64,000 nucleotides of DNA from the NCBI GenBank assembly GCA_027575765.1, contig JANBPT010000059.1:24003-88002 (forward strand), in the 5' to 3' direction. Under the pieces are notes generated by a model, which saw only the letters and a list, made by a program, of their open reading frames with translations, did not search any database and was not told the DNA's origin. The translations under genes were made by a program, and so were the position numbers. Position 1 is the stretch's first letter; each line of letters begins with the position of its first letter. This DNA is from Tieghemiomyces parasiticus. Its lineage: Eukaryota; Kickxellomycota; Dimargaritomycetes; Dimargaritales; Dimargaritaceae. Positions 24,133 to 34,962 of this stretch are shown here, in pieces.

Positions 24133-26899
24133 TTAAAATCCATGATGGTTCAGCAAACGGTCAATGAGGAGGACCGAGATTTCAGAGCCGGCCTCTAAGA
24201 CGGCTCGGTGGGGTTCTCGAGCGGGAAGGATCAGCAGGGCATTGCTGTTGGCAAAGCTGAGTAGGCGGCTGCTCCGTTGGTGCTCGGTGGCGCTCCAGGC
24301 CACGACGGGGGCTGGGTGGTAGGGGGCGGTGGCCTCCCCGGCATCAAAGTACGTCATGACCACCCCCCGGTGGTATTCCGGTCGCCTGTCCAAAGGGAGG
24401 TCGTGTTGTAGCTAGAAAATGGATCGATGGAGGGGAGAGGAAGAAAGAGAGAGAGGGGGGGAATGTGGATACAGTACGTTAGTGATGGAACTGAAGCGGC
24501 CCGTTGCTAAATCGGGTCAAAGGGAGCTAGAGCGGGGCAAGCGGATAAAGAAGCCGACACCCCGCCAGAAGCTAGCGTGCCCCTCATTTACCTTAGCGGT
24601 TAGGCGCGGTAGCTCGGGCGCGGGTTCGTGGGCCATACGACGGAGAGTGGGTAGCACGTAGAGATGGGCGGTGACGATGGCCGACACGGGGTTGCCTGGA
24701 AGAGCGAACACAAGTAACGGGGCCGCGGTCGGGTGGGCTGGACGGTTGATGGTGGCGAACACGGTAGGTTTACCAGGCTTCATGTTGACGCGGCCAAAGT
24801 GGATCCGCGCTCCCACCTCGTGCTCTAGGACCGACTTGAGCACGTCCTTCTCGCCCATTGAGACACCCCCGCTACTGACCAGCACGTCGACTCTGCTGCC
24901 CGTGGCGTCCTGCTTCAACGTTTTGAGCAAAAATTCCCGCACCGTGTCCGCACTGGGTACCAGTGGAGTAAGTGCCAATCGGAAATGATAGGAGGAGAGG
25001 AGAGGGGCAGGAGGTGATGTATGGTCCGCGTTAATTAAAAAGCCAAAGGAGTGCATCGGGCAGCCCTTGGGGAGGGGGGCCGGGGGCCAAGGAAGGTTAA
25101 TTACATCGAGGACTGTGCCCGTCTCCCATTTCTGACACTCTAATATTGACCTACTACCGTGCGGAACTTACTCGTCACGGACGATACCCAGGTCGACCAC
25201 GGGGAAGTTGTGGCCACGCAGGGCAGCGAGTAGGGCTGGTCGGTTGGAATCATAAATACGACCGGCCGGCAGGGGGGTTTCACCGCCCGCAGTAGCGCCC
25301 TCGGCCGAACCGGGTCCGTCCACCAGCTCCGACCCCGTGGAAAACACGCCCACGATAGGCCGGCGGTACACCTCGACCTGGCGGACTCCGAGGGAAACCA
25401 AGGCGCCCAGTTCGGCGCCAGCCAGCCCTAGGCGGTCGCCGGTACGGAGCACGACCTGGCCTTGCTGGATATCAGACCCCACGGCACGGATATTCTCGCC
25501 GGATTGTACGGTACCGGAGATGATGATCGAAGCCTCCTCCTGAGCGTCGGCGGCCATGGCGTTCAATTCAGTATACTCAACCATGACCACCGCGTCGGCA
25601 CCATCGGGCACCGGAGCGCCCGTGCTGACTCTCACGGCCGTGAGGGTCGGGCTCGCTGCGGTGGCCCCTTGGTCCTCACCCTGGACCGCCGAGTCAGTGA
25701 GCGCGGGAACGTCTTGGGCGAGTGAGCCGGCGACGGAAGCCGGGCCCACCTGGTAAATACCGGGTCCGTCGGCCGCCCTTACCGCGTAACCATCTACCAT
25801 CGAGGCGCGAAAGGCCGGGACCGAGACAGGTGCCACCACATCCTGGGCCAACACACGACCCACCAGGGCCGGAGTCACCGCCAGGGTTTCGGTGCCGAGG
25901 TCGGTAGATAACTGGGTTTGGATCAGCCGTCCGGCCTCGGCCACCGACACCATGGGGAACTGGGACTCACGGTGCCGGTGGGCCACAGCCACGCGGTGGT
26001 GAACGTGGGATGTGGCGGAAGGATCGACCACCGTAGGGTGGTCGGCGTGTACGCAACGGTGGCCATGCCCATGGCCGTGGCCCGTCGGGCGAGGAGGTAG
26101 CTGTGGCTTAGCAACTGAATGCTGTTCCGCGCCGCCGGATGGGTTCATCCGCTGGTGCAGTTCCCGACTGCTCGCCTGGCCGCGGATGAGGTCGAGGGCG
26201 TGCGGGAGGGACGGCAAGACGGCCTCGAGGTTCTCCACAGCGGCCTTGGGTTTCCCCGGCAGGGTCAGCACCAAAGTCCGGCAACGTACCCCGCAGACCG
26301 GTCGCGAGAGGGTGGCCAGTGGGGTTATGCCCAGCGAATGTGTCAGCATGGCCGCCGTGAAGCCCGGGCAGATCCGCGTGAGCAACGGCTCGACCGCCTC
26401 CGGGGTCACATCGTCGGGGCTTAGACCCGTCCCGCCCGAGGTCAGCAGGAGGTCGATAGTGGGGTCCGCGCTGGCTTGGAAATAATTGTCAGGATTGTGG
26501 AGGTCGCGCGGGGCCGCCGGCTGGGTCCAGCGTGTCACCGCCCGCTGGATTTGGCCCACGTCGTCAGCCACTACGTCGGTGGCTATCACCCGCCACGTGG
26601 CGCGGCCGGCCGTACGGAGGAAGCCTACCAAGTGCTCGACCGCCCGGTCAGCGGTGGTACCTTGGTACACACTGGTGCTTACTGCGGTGGGAGGGGGGGA
26701 GTGTGAGTAGCAGTAGTAGTAGTAGTAGGTCGGTTATACAGCGTAGGCGGGGTTTTAGTAGGCCACGACTTGACGACAGTTTACCCAGCCTCGGGAATGT
26801 CTGCCGACCAGACCACTATGCAGCTACACATATGTTTTGGAGTTACTTGCGCAGCGGTTACGAACCTACAAGGATAGCGACACGGTATTCAGCCGTCAT
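24133..26899 (-). CDS. cnxE: gephyrin/CnxE: fused MogA-MoeA molybdenum cofactor synthesis protein
   Basis: Four exons on the minus strand: 26899-26866, 26681-25172, 24952-24592 and 24411-24133; 727 aa. The first exon has only 34 nt ([11 protein letters not shown]). Its donor is a weak GTTCGT, chosen because it alone restores the family length before VYQG. The N-terminal MogA domain (residues 1-185) carries [16 protein letters not shown] and adenylylates molybdopterin. A His-rich linker (about 212-250, including GHGHGHGH) leads to the MoeA domain with [28 protein letters not shown] and PGNPVSA, which inserts molybdate. MogA-then-MoeA order is the animal and fungal arrangement, the reverse of plant Cnx1. 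Intron 1 contains an (AGT)5 repeat. Presence implies the organism has Mo-enzymes such as sulfite oxidase or nitrate reductase; none lies in this window. Confidence 0.93.
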
Positions 26900-27573
26900 G
26901 GTGTTCTAGCGCTGGCTACAGAGAAAGGAATGCGGCCGGAATGATGGCCTGGAGAAGCAATATATGCGAGATTAACCACAGGGCCGCGGTTAAGGGAATG
27001 AGCGAAGTCAAGGACCCCAGTAGGGTATTGGGCGGTCGCGAGGTGTAGAAGTGGGCGGGCATGGCCTAGGCACTGGCGGAGAAGGCGTGGCCCCTTACCA
27101 ACCCCCCTCTTCATTTGCGGCGGGCGAGTGTGACCGTCTATGGGACGGCATGGAAATGGGACATATACCCGCCAAAGTGCAGATAAATTCCCGGTGCTTA
27201 CATGCGTCATTAATATTTAACTCGTCCTCACGTCACGAACAACTCCGCCAAGTGCGACGTTGTAATCGCCTGATAATATCTCGGGCCCAGTGACAAGGGA
27301 GTGCTACGCTACGGCCACTTTCACCGGCGCGCACTCCAGCAGGCTCTGGTGGTTTAGTTCACGTTAAAATGGTACATTTGCTCAATTTAATAAACAGTGA
27401 CCAGTGCCTAACGAGGATCCCTCCAAACAAGCGTATAGTTATGGGGCGTGGGTTCCAAGTTAAGGGGGCTGGTTAATGGTACAGAAAGAGGGGGTAGTTC
27501 GCAGAGCCAATAGCGGCTAAACGAGAGGCGAGGAAGGGTTTCAGGCACCAGGGAAGGATGAAGCCTGCTGAGC
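26900..27573. other. intergenic stretch
   Basis: Upstream of the CnxE start and downstream of the 77-residue protein. Several short frames overlap and none is recognisable. The part next to 26900 presumably holds the CnxE promoter; no clear TATA element is visible. Confidence 0.45.
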
Positions 27574-27807
27574 CTAATCGTCCTGCTTGGGGGCGTTAGC
27601 CTCAGTCTGGCGCTTCTCAGACTCGAGCGGCACGTCTTTGACCATATCGAGGGTGGCCCGGGTGCGTTCCTGGTCGAAGGTGACCTTCTGGCCCAGGGAC
27701 TGCAGCAGGGCGTCCTCCTTGAGCTGCTCGGTAGGCGGGTGGTTGGGAATGTGGCCCTGCTGGGGCTCGACCTGGGTCTTGAACTGTTTGCTGTCGTTGG
27801 AAGACAT
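27574..27807 (-). CDS. small hydrophilic protein of unknown function, 77 aa
   Basis: Frame of 77 codons starting MSSNDSKQFKTQVEPQQG, with ATG preceded by a pyrimidine-rich leader (TTCACC context). The frame is open further upstream, but that part reads as Ser/Pro/Tyr-rich leader, so the internal ATG is preferred. The protein is highly charged, lacks cysteine and hydrophobic segments, and has a central amphipathic stretch (LLQSLGQKVTFDQERTRATL). GC-rich codons match the confident genes. A CAG/GTAAGA site near 28150 on the same strand could be the donor of a 5' UTR intron. No family is recognised. Confidence 0.6.
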   Translation of the reverse strand: MSSNDSKQFKTQVEPQQGHIPNHPPTEQLKEDALLQSLGQKVTFDQERTRATLDMVKDVPLESEKRQTEANAPKQDD

Positions 27808-28952
27808 GGTGAATGAGGGGTAAGAAAGAGCGATGGGTGGGTAATGAGGGGTAGAGCGAGCGCTGGAGCGGTGAAACGATAGGTATAGTGTGGGAGGCAA
27901 CCCGAGGTGCGAGGCGGTGACTTGATAAAGGGCGCGTCTCTGCGCCAAGCCTTGGCCTCATGCACACTTCCTCCACAACACCTTAGCTTATGAAGCGAAG
28001 GAGGGAGGTGGGAGGGAAAGTAGTCCCACCCGGCGTCACCTGCCAATCTCACGAGCGGTCCCTTGGGTAACACACTTAAGGAGTGACGCCATCGCGTTTG
28101 GCCCAGGGAATGCGTAGTGGTGGGGTATCCAGTATGTGGGGTCTTACCTGGGGGCAGCAGTGGGGGATGACATCGGGGGAGGGGGACCGACCGCCTCTCG
28201 ATCCCGCCGCCTCTCTCAAGTAAGGCAAATATCGTGCATTGACGAGCTCGCGAGTAGGTGCGTAATTACATGGTGTAGAACAGCCCCCATCGCATTTGTA
28301 CCCTATCATAAACAGCAGATTGACAGTTCCTCTCCCCAGCCACACGTCGTCACGCAGGCGTGCGCCGCAGACTTGAAGTAATGGTCCGCGGCATTTTAGC
28401 CTCGACCCCGTCGTCTCCCCTCCATGGCGAGCTTTCTACGTCGACTGACCGGCGGTGCGCGCCCGTGAGGGCTATACACGGGGGATGATGACAATATTAG
28501 CTTCAGTGGAGGAGGCAGAGATATCAATGACCTCATCGGTAATTCGACCCGCCCAACCTTCTCGTCCCCTCTCTCCACCGATCATCATCAACCCTGCGCG
28601 ACTGCGCCGCATCGCCCATTTATACTCGGTGGACGCGACGTCACACCCTGCTTCGGCCCTCGGCTATATAGCCCGCGCAACCCGCCGAGCTGGCCGTGAT
28701 CTCCTTACCACCTTATTGCACACGCATATCCCCTGTACACCACCCTCGGCGCTACTACGGTATCTCTCGACTATTCCATTATTCACTGTATATCATGTAC
28801 CATTACCTTTGGTTTCCTCTGAACTAAGCTTGATCCATTGCCCTGACCACCTATTATACTGTACACCGAGATTTTCGATATTCTCGTTCACTGCCCGTCC
28901 CATCCCTCCTCCTGTCTATTGTGCTTCCCTCCCACCACAGTCCCCACTCACC
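27808..28952. other. divergent intergenic region
   Basis: This region separates the starts of the 77-residue gene (-) and the LEA-like gene (+), so it should hold both promoters. A TATA-like element (CTATATAG) lies near 28665. From 28700 to 28950 the plus strand is pyrimidine-rich, ending with a CACCACAG that could be a 5' UTR splice acceptor just before the LEA-like start codon. Confidence 0.45.
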
Positions 28953-30905
28953 ATGCTGGAGTCAACGACTGTAGCCCAAGGTCACATCTTGGACGAGCTC
29001 AAACACAAGCTGGCCCTCGACAGGGACCGTTCCGGGGCCACTGGTGAGCAGCTCGTGGACCGCTTGCACGAGGAGTTTACGAGTCTGCTCCACCAGCTTG
29101 ACGAAGCGGCGGCGCAGCTCACCGGTGAGGCCCGCACCCGTTACGAATCAGCCAAAGCCCGCCTGGAGGCTGCCGACCGCAACGGCGCCCCTTACGACCG
29201 CCTCAAGGTGGACGCCCAGTACGTACTGGAGGATGTACGCGACCTGGCCCGCGAGAAGACCGGGCGGGCCCAGCATGTGGTGGGCCAAAAGGCCCAGGAA
29301 GCTAAGCACTATGTCGGCCAGAAGGCCTATGGCGCCAAGCAATTTGCCGACGAGAAGGTTCACGACGCTCAGTACTACGCCGACCAGAGGGCCCAGCAGG
29401 CCACCAACTACGCTGGCGAAAAGCTTCAGGACGCCCGCTACTACGCCGGCGAGAAGGCCGAGGAGGCTCAGATGTACGCCGGCGAGAAGGCTGGCGACTT
29501 AAAAGACTACGCGGCCGGCCAGCTCTACTCGGCCGCCGATTACGCTGGAGGGAAGTTCGAGGAGGTTAAGGGTGCTGCCTACGACACGGCCGAGGCGATC
29601 AAGGGACAGGCCACCTCCTACGCCGATGCCAAGGCCACCCAGGCCAGCGATGCTGCCAACCAGGCCAAGACGGTGGCAACCCGCGCAGGCCGCGCTGGCT
29701 ACGAGGAGGTTACCGGGTTCTGGGGCCGTCTGGGTGATTACTTGCCCGGCCTAGGCCACCTCCTGAACCGCCACCCTTCGGCCAACGACCTGACCCGTTG
29801 TCCGTGCCACCGTGACCCGGACTACCATCACCGCGTGGGTCCCACCGGCGGTGCCATCCCGCCTGCTGAGCCGGCCTTGCCAGCCTGCACCCACGGGGCG
29901 TGGCTGGGCGGGGATTCGACCTCCGACCTCCAGCAGAGGGTGTGCAACCAGGCCCCTGCCTTCGCCCAGCGCGAAACCACGGGTGAGGGTCTCAGCCCGG
30001 AGGTCTACTTTAACCAGATGCGCGCCCTGCTTGACACCCAGTACCAGGCTCTGCGCGAGGCGGCCCTCCCCGGCGACCAGCACGATCATAATAAGGTCGC
30101 TGCGTCCCGCCCCGTCCTCCGGCTGGGTGGGGGTCGCCTGGCCGTACCCAACGCACCGGTCTCGGCCTTCTACACGGCCCTACTCGGCACCTACTTTTTA
30201 GTGCTGCTGCGCCGCCTGTCCAACCACCGCCGCGAGTTGGATGTGCGCCGACGCCTCCTCCATGGCTCCGTGGCCGAGGCGGCGGGAACCGGACCCGCCC
30301 TTAACACGCGGCGCGCCAGTCGCGACTACCTACCCGTGGCCCAGGCCTCCTTAGCCTTTGAGCGTCACTTTTCCGCCCTGAGCGGGGCCGTCACCCGCCT
30401 GGCCCAGCTGGCCGTGGTGGCTCCCGTGACGGCTGTGCTCCTGCTGATTATGGAGCTGAATGGATATGCCCGCACCTTGCTCCACGCTCTGTTTATGATG
30501 CTAGTCGTCGGTGCCGCCATGGTGGGTCAGACGCCGAGCCCGCGCTTGGCTACTACCCCTACTGCCACTACCGGTAGCCACAGTGAATCGGTGGAAACCT
30601 CGCCCTTGGGCTCGCCGTCCCGCCGGACCACTCGCCAGTCGTCTAGCAGCGCCAAGGTCACCCGGGATAATGGTGAGGACAGCACCAGTGACGACGACAA
30701 CGAGAAGTCGGACCTGCTGCACCATCACCATTACCTCCACCATCACCCGCACGTGCCGTCCGCTCGTGAGGTGTTAGACGAGGTCTCCACGGTGGCCTCG
30801 TCGACCTCTGCCGGCCAGTGGCTCACCAAGACTGTGGCGGCGGTGGCCCTCGCGTCGACTGTGTACACCACCCTGACGGGCCACGTGTGGTGGACCTGCG
30901 CCTAG
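28953..30905 (+). CDS. LEA-like repeat protein with C-terminal membrane segments, 650 aa
   Basis: Single exon from an ATG in CACC context. Residues 1-90 are helical and acidic. From about 95 to 240 there are roughly 11-residue degenerate repeats (YAGEK, YVGQK, FADEK, YADQR units with Ala, Lys, Glu) like group-3 LEA proteins, apolipoproteins or perilipins, which form amphipathic helices on membranes or lipid droplets. A Cys/His-containing stretch (CPCHRDPDYHH) follows. Hydrophobic segments lie near 405-425 (FYTALLGTYFLVLLRR), 483-530 (VVAPVTAVLLLIMEL and LLHALFMMLVVGAAMVG) and at the extreme C-terminus. A His-rich run (LLHHHHYLHHHPH) lies near 588-600. Roles in desiccation or stress protection, or lipid coating, are inferences from the repeat only. 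It converges on the SPX-RING gene, with stops 346 nt apart. Confidence 0.8.
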   Translation: MLESTTVAQGHILDELKHKLALDRDRSGATGEQLVDRLHEEFTSLLHQLDEAAAQLTGEARTRYESAKARLEAADRNGAPYDRLKVDAQYVLEDVRDLAREKTGRAQHVVGQKAQEAKHYVGQKAYGAKQFADEKVHDAQYYADQRAQQATNYAGEKLQDARYYAGEKAEEAQMYAGEKAGDLKDYAAGQLYSAADYAGGKFEEVKGAAYDTAEAIKGQATSYADAKATQASDAANQAKTVATRAGRAGYEEVTGFWGRLGDYLPGLGHLLNRHPSANDLTRCPCHRDPDYHHRVGPTGGAIPPAEPALPACTHGAWLGGDSTSDLQQRVCNQAPAFAQRETTGEGLSPEVYFNQMRALLDTQYQALREAALPGDQHDHNKVAASRPVLRLGGGRLAVPNAPVSAFYTALLGTYFLVLLRRLSNHRRELDVRRRLLHGSVAEAAGTGPALNTRRASRDYLPVAQASLAFERHFSALSGAVTRLAQLAVVAPVTAVLLLIMELNGYARTLLHALFMMLVVGAAMVGQTPSPRLATTPTATTGSHSESVETSPLGSPSRRTTRQSSSSAKVTRDNGEDSTSDDDNEKSDLLHHHHYLHHHPHVPSAREVLDEVSTVASSTSAGQWLTKTVAAVALASTVYTTLTGHVWWTCA

Positions 30906-31251
30906 GTCGCTTGCCCCGTTCCTTCATCACACTATCCCTGTGGCTCTCTCGGCTCGTCGAATATGAACATATATGTCCTCCTAAACTGTCCCTCCCTTAG
31001 CCCATTTTTTTATTGCTTTACTTTGCTTTGCGTTTAATACGCTAAAACCATTTTCCAGGTTAGCCCGTACTTTTTTTTTGGCCCCCCTCTCCTTCACCCA
31101 CTCACTCAGTGTTGATAGTAAACATGTCCAATTTTTAAAGGAATGCAAGTTGTGATTTATATATTATATACATACCAATATTATCATTGTATCGATGATG
31201 TGATCAGTCGCTAAGGCGCAGCGGCGACGGGGTTATCTCGCTGACGCGTGG

Positions 31252-33237
31252 CTAGCTACTTGCTACAGACAGAGAAAATGGCCCTTCGTCTTCCTCATCG
31301 TCATCATCATCATCCTCTCCGTGTATCTGGGCAACGTCGGCCGTCCAAACGTGCGGGGCAAGGACGGCCTGAACGTCGCGCCGGGCGTTCTCGCGGTCAA
31401 TGGCCCGCCGCCGGCGTTTGGTTTCTCGGGGAAAGTACAGGTTCAAGAAATTATGGAGGGCTGGGTCAAGATGCTCCCGCGTGGCCTCGAGGATAGCCCC
31501 CGGGCGGCGGCACAACGGGCAGTCGGTGATACGCTGGCGGTTGGCACGGATCAGACAGTGCAGACAGTACACGTGCCCGCAGGTCAGTCGGAGGGGCTGG
31601 TAACACACTGCTAAGCACAGTGGACATGCGTACTCGTCGGGCTGCGGGACAATAGCTACCAGATGACGGACCAGGGCAAAGACCAGGGCCCCCGTCGACG
31701 CCTCCGCCCAGTCGTAGTAGAGAGCTGGCGCGGTGCCACCGGCAAGTTGCCCGCCACGGCGGCTGTGGGCCTGCAGCATATCTGAGAACAGTGGAGTAGC
31801 CCGGAGGTGCGTCCGCTTATCGTGCTTCTTGAGGATCTTGGTCAGGGCGGTCTGGTTCAGGGCACGAAAGGTTTTGACGGTCAGCAGCTCGATATTAAGG
31901 TTGACAAACTCCCCGAGGGCGGCCGCCGACGCCGGGGCACGGAACTGGCCCGCCAACTGCCGGACCACCAGGGTCTGCGCGAAGAGCTGGAGCCGCTGTT
32001 TGGCCCGTGCAGCGCTGGTCTCGGCGTTGGTCTCGCCCTGGCGTTGTCGCCACACCGCCATATCCTGGTACAATCGAAGGATGGCCCGCCATGTGTATAG
32101 GTCCGGGCCGTACGGTGAGGCCGCTCGTGCTAAAGCGGATTCGAGCCGATTGAGCCGTTGGTAAAAATCGGCCTCGCCGCGCCGTTGGAACCCTTCGGTC
32201 CGTGCCAGCTGGCCAAGGATGGCGTCGAAGAAGGCCGCGTCCGACTGGAGGATCACTTCGGTGGAAGAGGCTGACTTCAACACGACGGAACTGCCCGGTA
32301 GGGCATCAGGGTCGGGTAAAGAGGCTCCGCGGGGAACCGGCAGGACGACCGTGCGGTCCGGCACGACTGCGATGACCCCTAACGGGTCACCCGATGGTAT
32401 TATCGGTGGGTGCTGGGGTCCAGCCGCCTCAGGGGTGGTAAGTGCGCCTATTTCGGCTGGAGGTGGCGGCGGAGAAGTGGCGAGGGGGTGCAGCACCAGA
32501 GTGGGTCGCACGGTCACATTGCCATCGACTGGTTGGGTTTGGGACGGGGTGCAGAAAAGGAGGGGTCGTGCTTGTGATTGAGTAAAGGGGGAGTGACGGG
32601 TGTTGAACAATCAACTGGAGCGCTGCAACATCAAGGCCGCAACCTCTATCCTTCCGGTACAACCAGCACGTATATTGCTGATATCACGGCGGTAGATCAG
32701 CCATCTAGTACGTCACGATGCAGGGGAGGGAGGGGGAGACATCACGGAGAGAGGCCCGCCTCACTGCACCACCCTTCCCTCCCCCTTGCTTCGCGGGTAC
32801 GGACGATAAACACCAGCGGATCTGGACCACTTACCCTTTAATTGATATGTAAAATCCGCGGCTAAGGAACCCAGTTGCGGACTTTTGGGCCGAGTAGCAG
32901 AGATAGACGGCGTGACTGCTACTGACGCAGGCCAGACGCCAACGGCAGTAGTGTTAGGGACAGTAGCGGCGGAGGCGGCAGTGCTGCTCGGTGTGACGTC
33001 CTGCATAACTGGATCCGCTAGCTGCAGATGCGGCAGTAGGTCGTCCAACTCAATGGCCGCAGACGCTGAGCTGACGGTTAGGGAGTCTGCCTTCCCCCCG
33101 TACTCGGGGAACTTTTCGACCAGTTCTCGCACGATCCACTTGATGTTCTTCTTCAGTCCCTTATAGTTGATGAGGTAGGGCCGCCAGTCGACCGGGAGCT
33201 CGGTTGCCCCAGCCTCAAGGGTCTTGTTGAACTTCAT
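31252..33237 (-). CDS. SPX domain-RING finger E3 ubiquitin ligase
   Basis: Two exons, 33237-32835 and 32528-31252, give 559 aa. The donor is GTAAGT in phase 1. The acceptor AG before 32528 was chosen for its pyrimidine tract; another in the same phase, before exon base 32570, would add 14 residues. The SPX domain starts MKFNKTLEAGATELP and continues WRPYLINYKGLKKNIKW. After a Ser/Thr/Ala-rich insert it resumes near 227-377 with FFDAILGQL, GEADFYQRLNRLE and the basic helix LTKILKKHDKRTH, which binds inositol pyrophosphates in this family. A C3HC4 RING lies at 436-474 (CPLC, CGHVYCLHC, CPLCR). The C-terminus is acidic (EDDDDDDEEDE). The family includes plant NLA and fission-yeast Pqr1, which degrade phosphate transporters or regulators. 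Role here is inferred as phosphate homeostasis. Confidence 0.9.
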
Positions 33238-34952
33238 AGGGCTAGAGGTCACTAAAGTGATCGGCTCGGCCAGGTGGAAATGGGGCCGTGGAAGAAATGC
33301 GAGCGCGCAACAGTCGGATGCTCCACCCTCTGTTGAGCTCGACTGGCACGGTACTGTTGACGCCGTGCGGATAAGACGACTCAAGTGCACTTTCTTCGGC
33401 AGTTGTAGGGAATGCCGAGAGCCGGGGCGGATGGGTTTGGAATGAGGTGACTTGGTGTAAGGCTTGCCACGTAGGGGGTGACAGTGAAGGGGCCGAGTGA
33501 GTGAGGGCAAGAGGCAAGTTAAACAAAGCAAGGCAAAGAATGCCAAGTAACGCAAAGGGGACAGAGAATAGGTATAGATTCATATGGAGATAGTGTGGAA
33601 AGTGGGGGGTCGAAGTACACCGTTAGCTCTGGGGGTCGGCTGTGCAAAGGAACCGCCGCCAACGCCTACAGGAAAACGGACCGAAAGTCTCCGAGAGTTG
33701 ACGGTGCGTCTGCTGGCGCCGCGTGGCTTTCTTCACCCGTCTCTTCTTCATGGGCAGCAGATGGGTATCGCGCTGGTGGGAAACCAGGTATGGTCTCAGG
33801 GTTAGGGCCAATCGCTATCTGCGAGGCGGATACGACGATTCGGCGGTGTCAAATGGGGTTTCAGCTTGATGACACGCCGGCCGGGATGAGTGGGCCACAG
33901 CCATCCGTCACGATTACCACCGGGTCTGAACCGAGGGATAGAGAGAAGCATCACGTTTTTACACCCAAGCTAACTGTATTGTGGGTTTCCTATAGAATTC
34001 ACAACGTGCCAGTCTCCCCGGCTATAACATCCAACCCTTCCAAGTCAGCATGACAATCAAAATCATAAACTTTTATTAACCACTATATACATATTGGGAG
34101 CCTGTGTGGGAACTGTGATAGGAAGACATCAAAATGAGTAAAGCATAGATTAGCAACTATCATTCCGAGAATGGCGGGTACATAACCCTTTGAGTGGACC
34201 AAAGTCACGACCTCAGAGATCTTGGTGGTTCGAAATATAATCATCGCACACGTGCTCTTTAGTAGCAATTACTCAAGCATGATCATCACCGGAAGGACGT
34301 AATCCACGAAGGTGGTTCTGAGATATATCGAACTAAGCTTACCTTACTAACTGGATATGGCGAAGGGCTACGAATTGGGAACGGGCGCAATGTACGATTC
34401 TGTAGTGTGTGTAGATGGGTTGCATCAAAAGAACAGTGGACCAGGGTTAGGCACAGAACCGGCGGTCGGCGCTGAGATGATGCGGTTCACTCGTAAATAT
34501 ACTAACCAAGCGGAGCTCAATCGTAGCCTCAGTTAAAAGGTAAAATCATCAGCAGTTCCGCAGGCACAAATGACGCTGGCAGGCGTCGGCTCCACGGCGC
34601 CAGGATCATACGCAAATTATCATATACCATCACAGGCACACCCCAGCTTGAGGCGGAAGAGGGGGGGGAAACGAACGGGGAAAATATCGAGGAGATTGGC
34701 TACGGTACTTACCTATTGCTGGCCTGGCTAGGTAGAATTGATTGCGAACGGAGAATGGAGTTGACGAAAGAAGCTGTGTGTCGGAAAAGGCCAGGTTGCG
34801 TCAGAGCGCACTTTATACATTGTATGGCAGGCAGCTGCTACCACACGTCGCGGTCAAGTAAAAAAAAATATTTTAGATTGAGCAAACTCCTGGGCTGAAA
34901 ATTGGGCAGAGGCTGCAGTAAAAAAGAAAAAAAAAATGACGAAGGAGTATCT

Positions 34953-34962
34953 CCCCCCCCCC
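34953..34962. repeat. C10 homopolymer
   Basis: Ten consecutive C, flanked by A-rich homopolymers on both sides, in a gene-free stretch. Confidence 0.9.
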
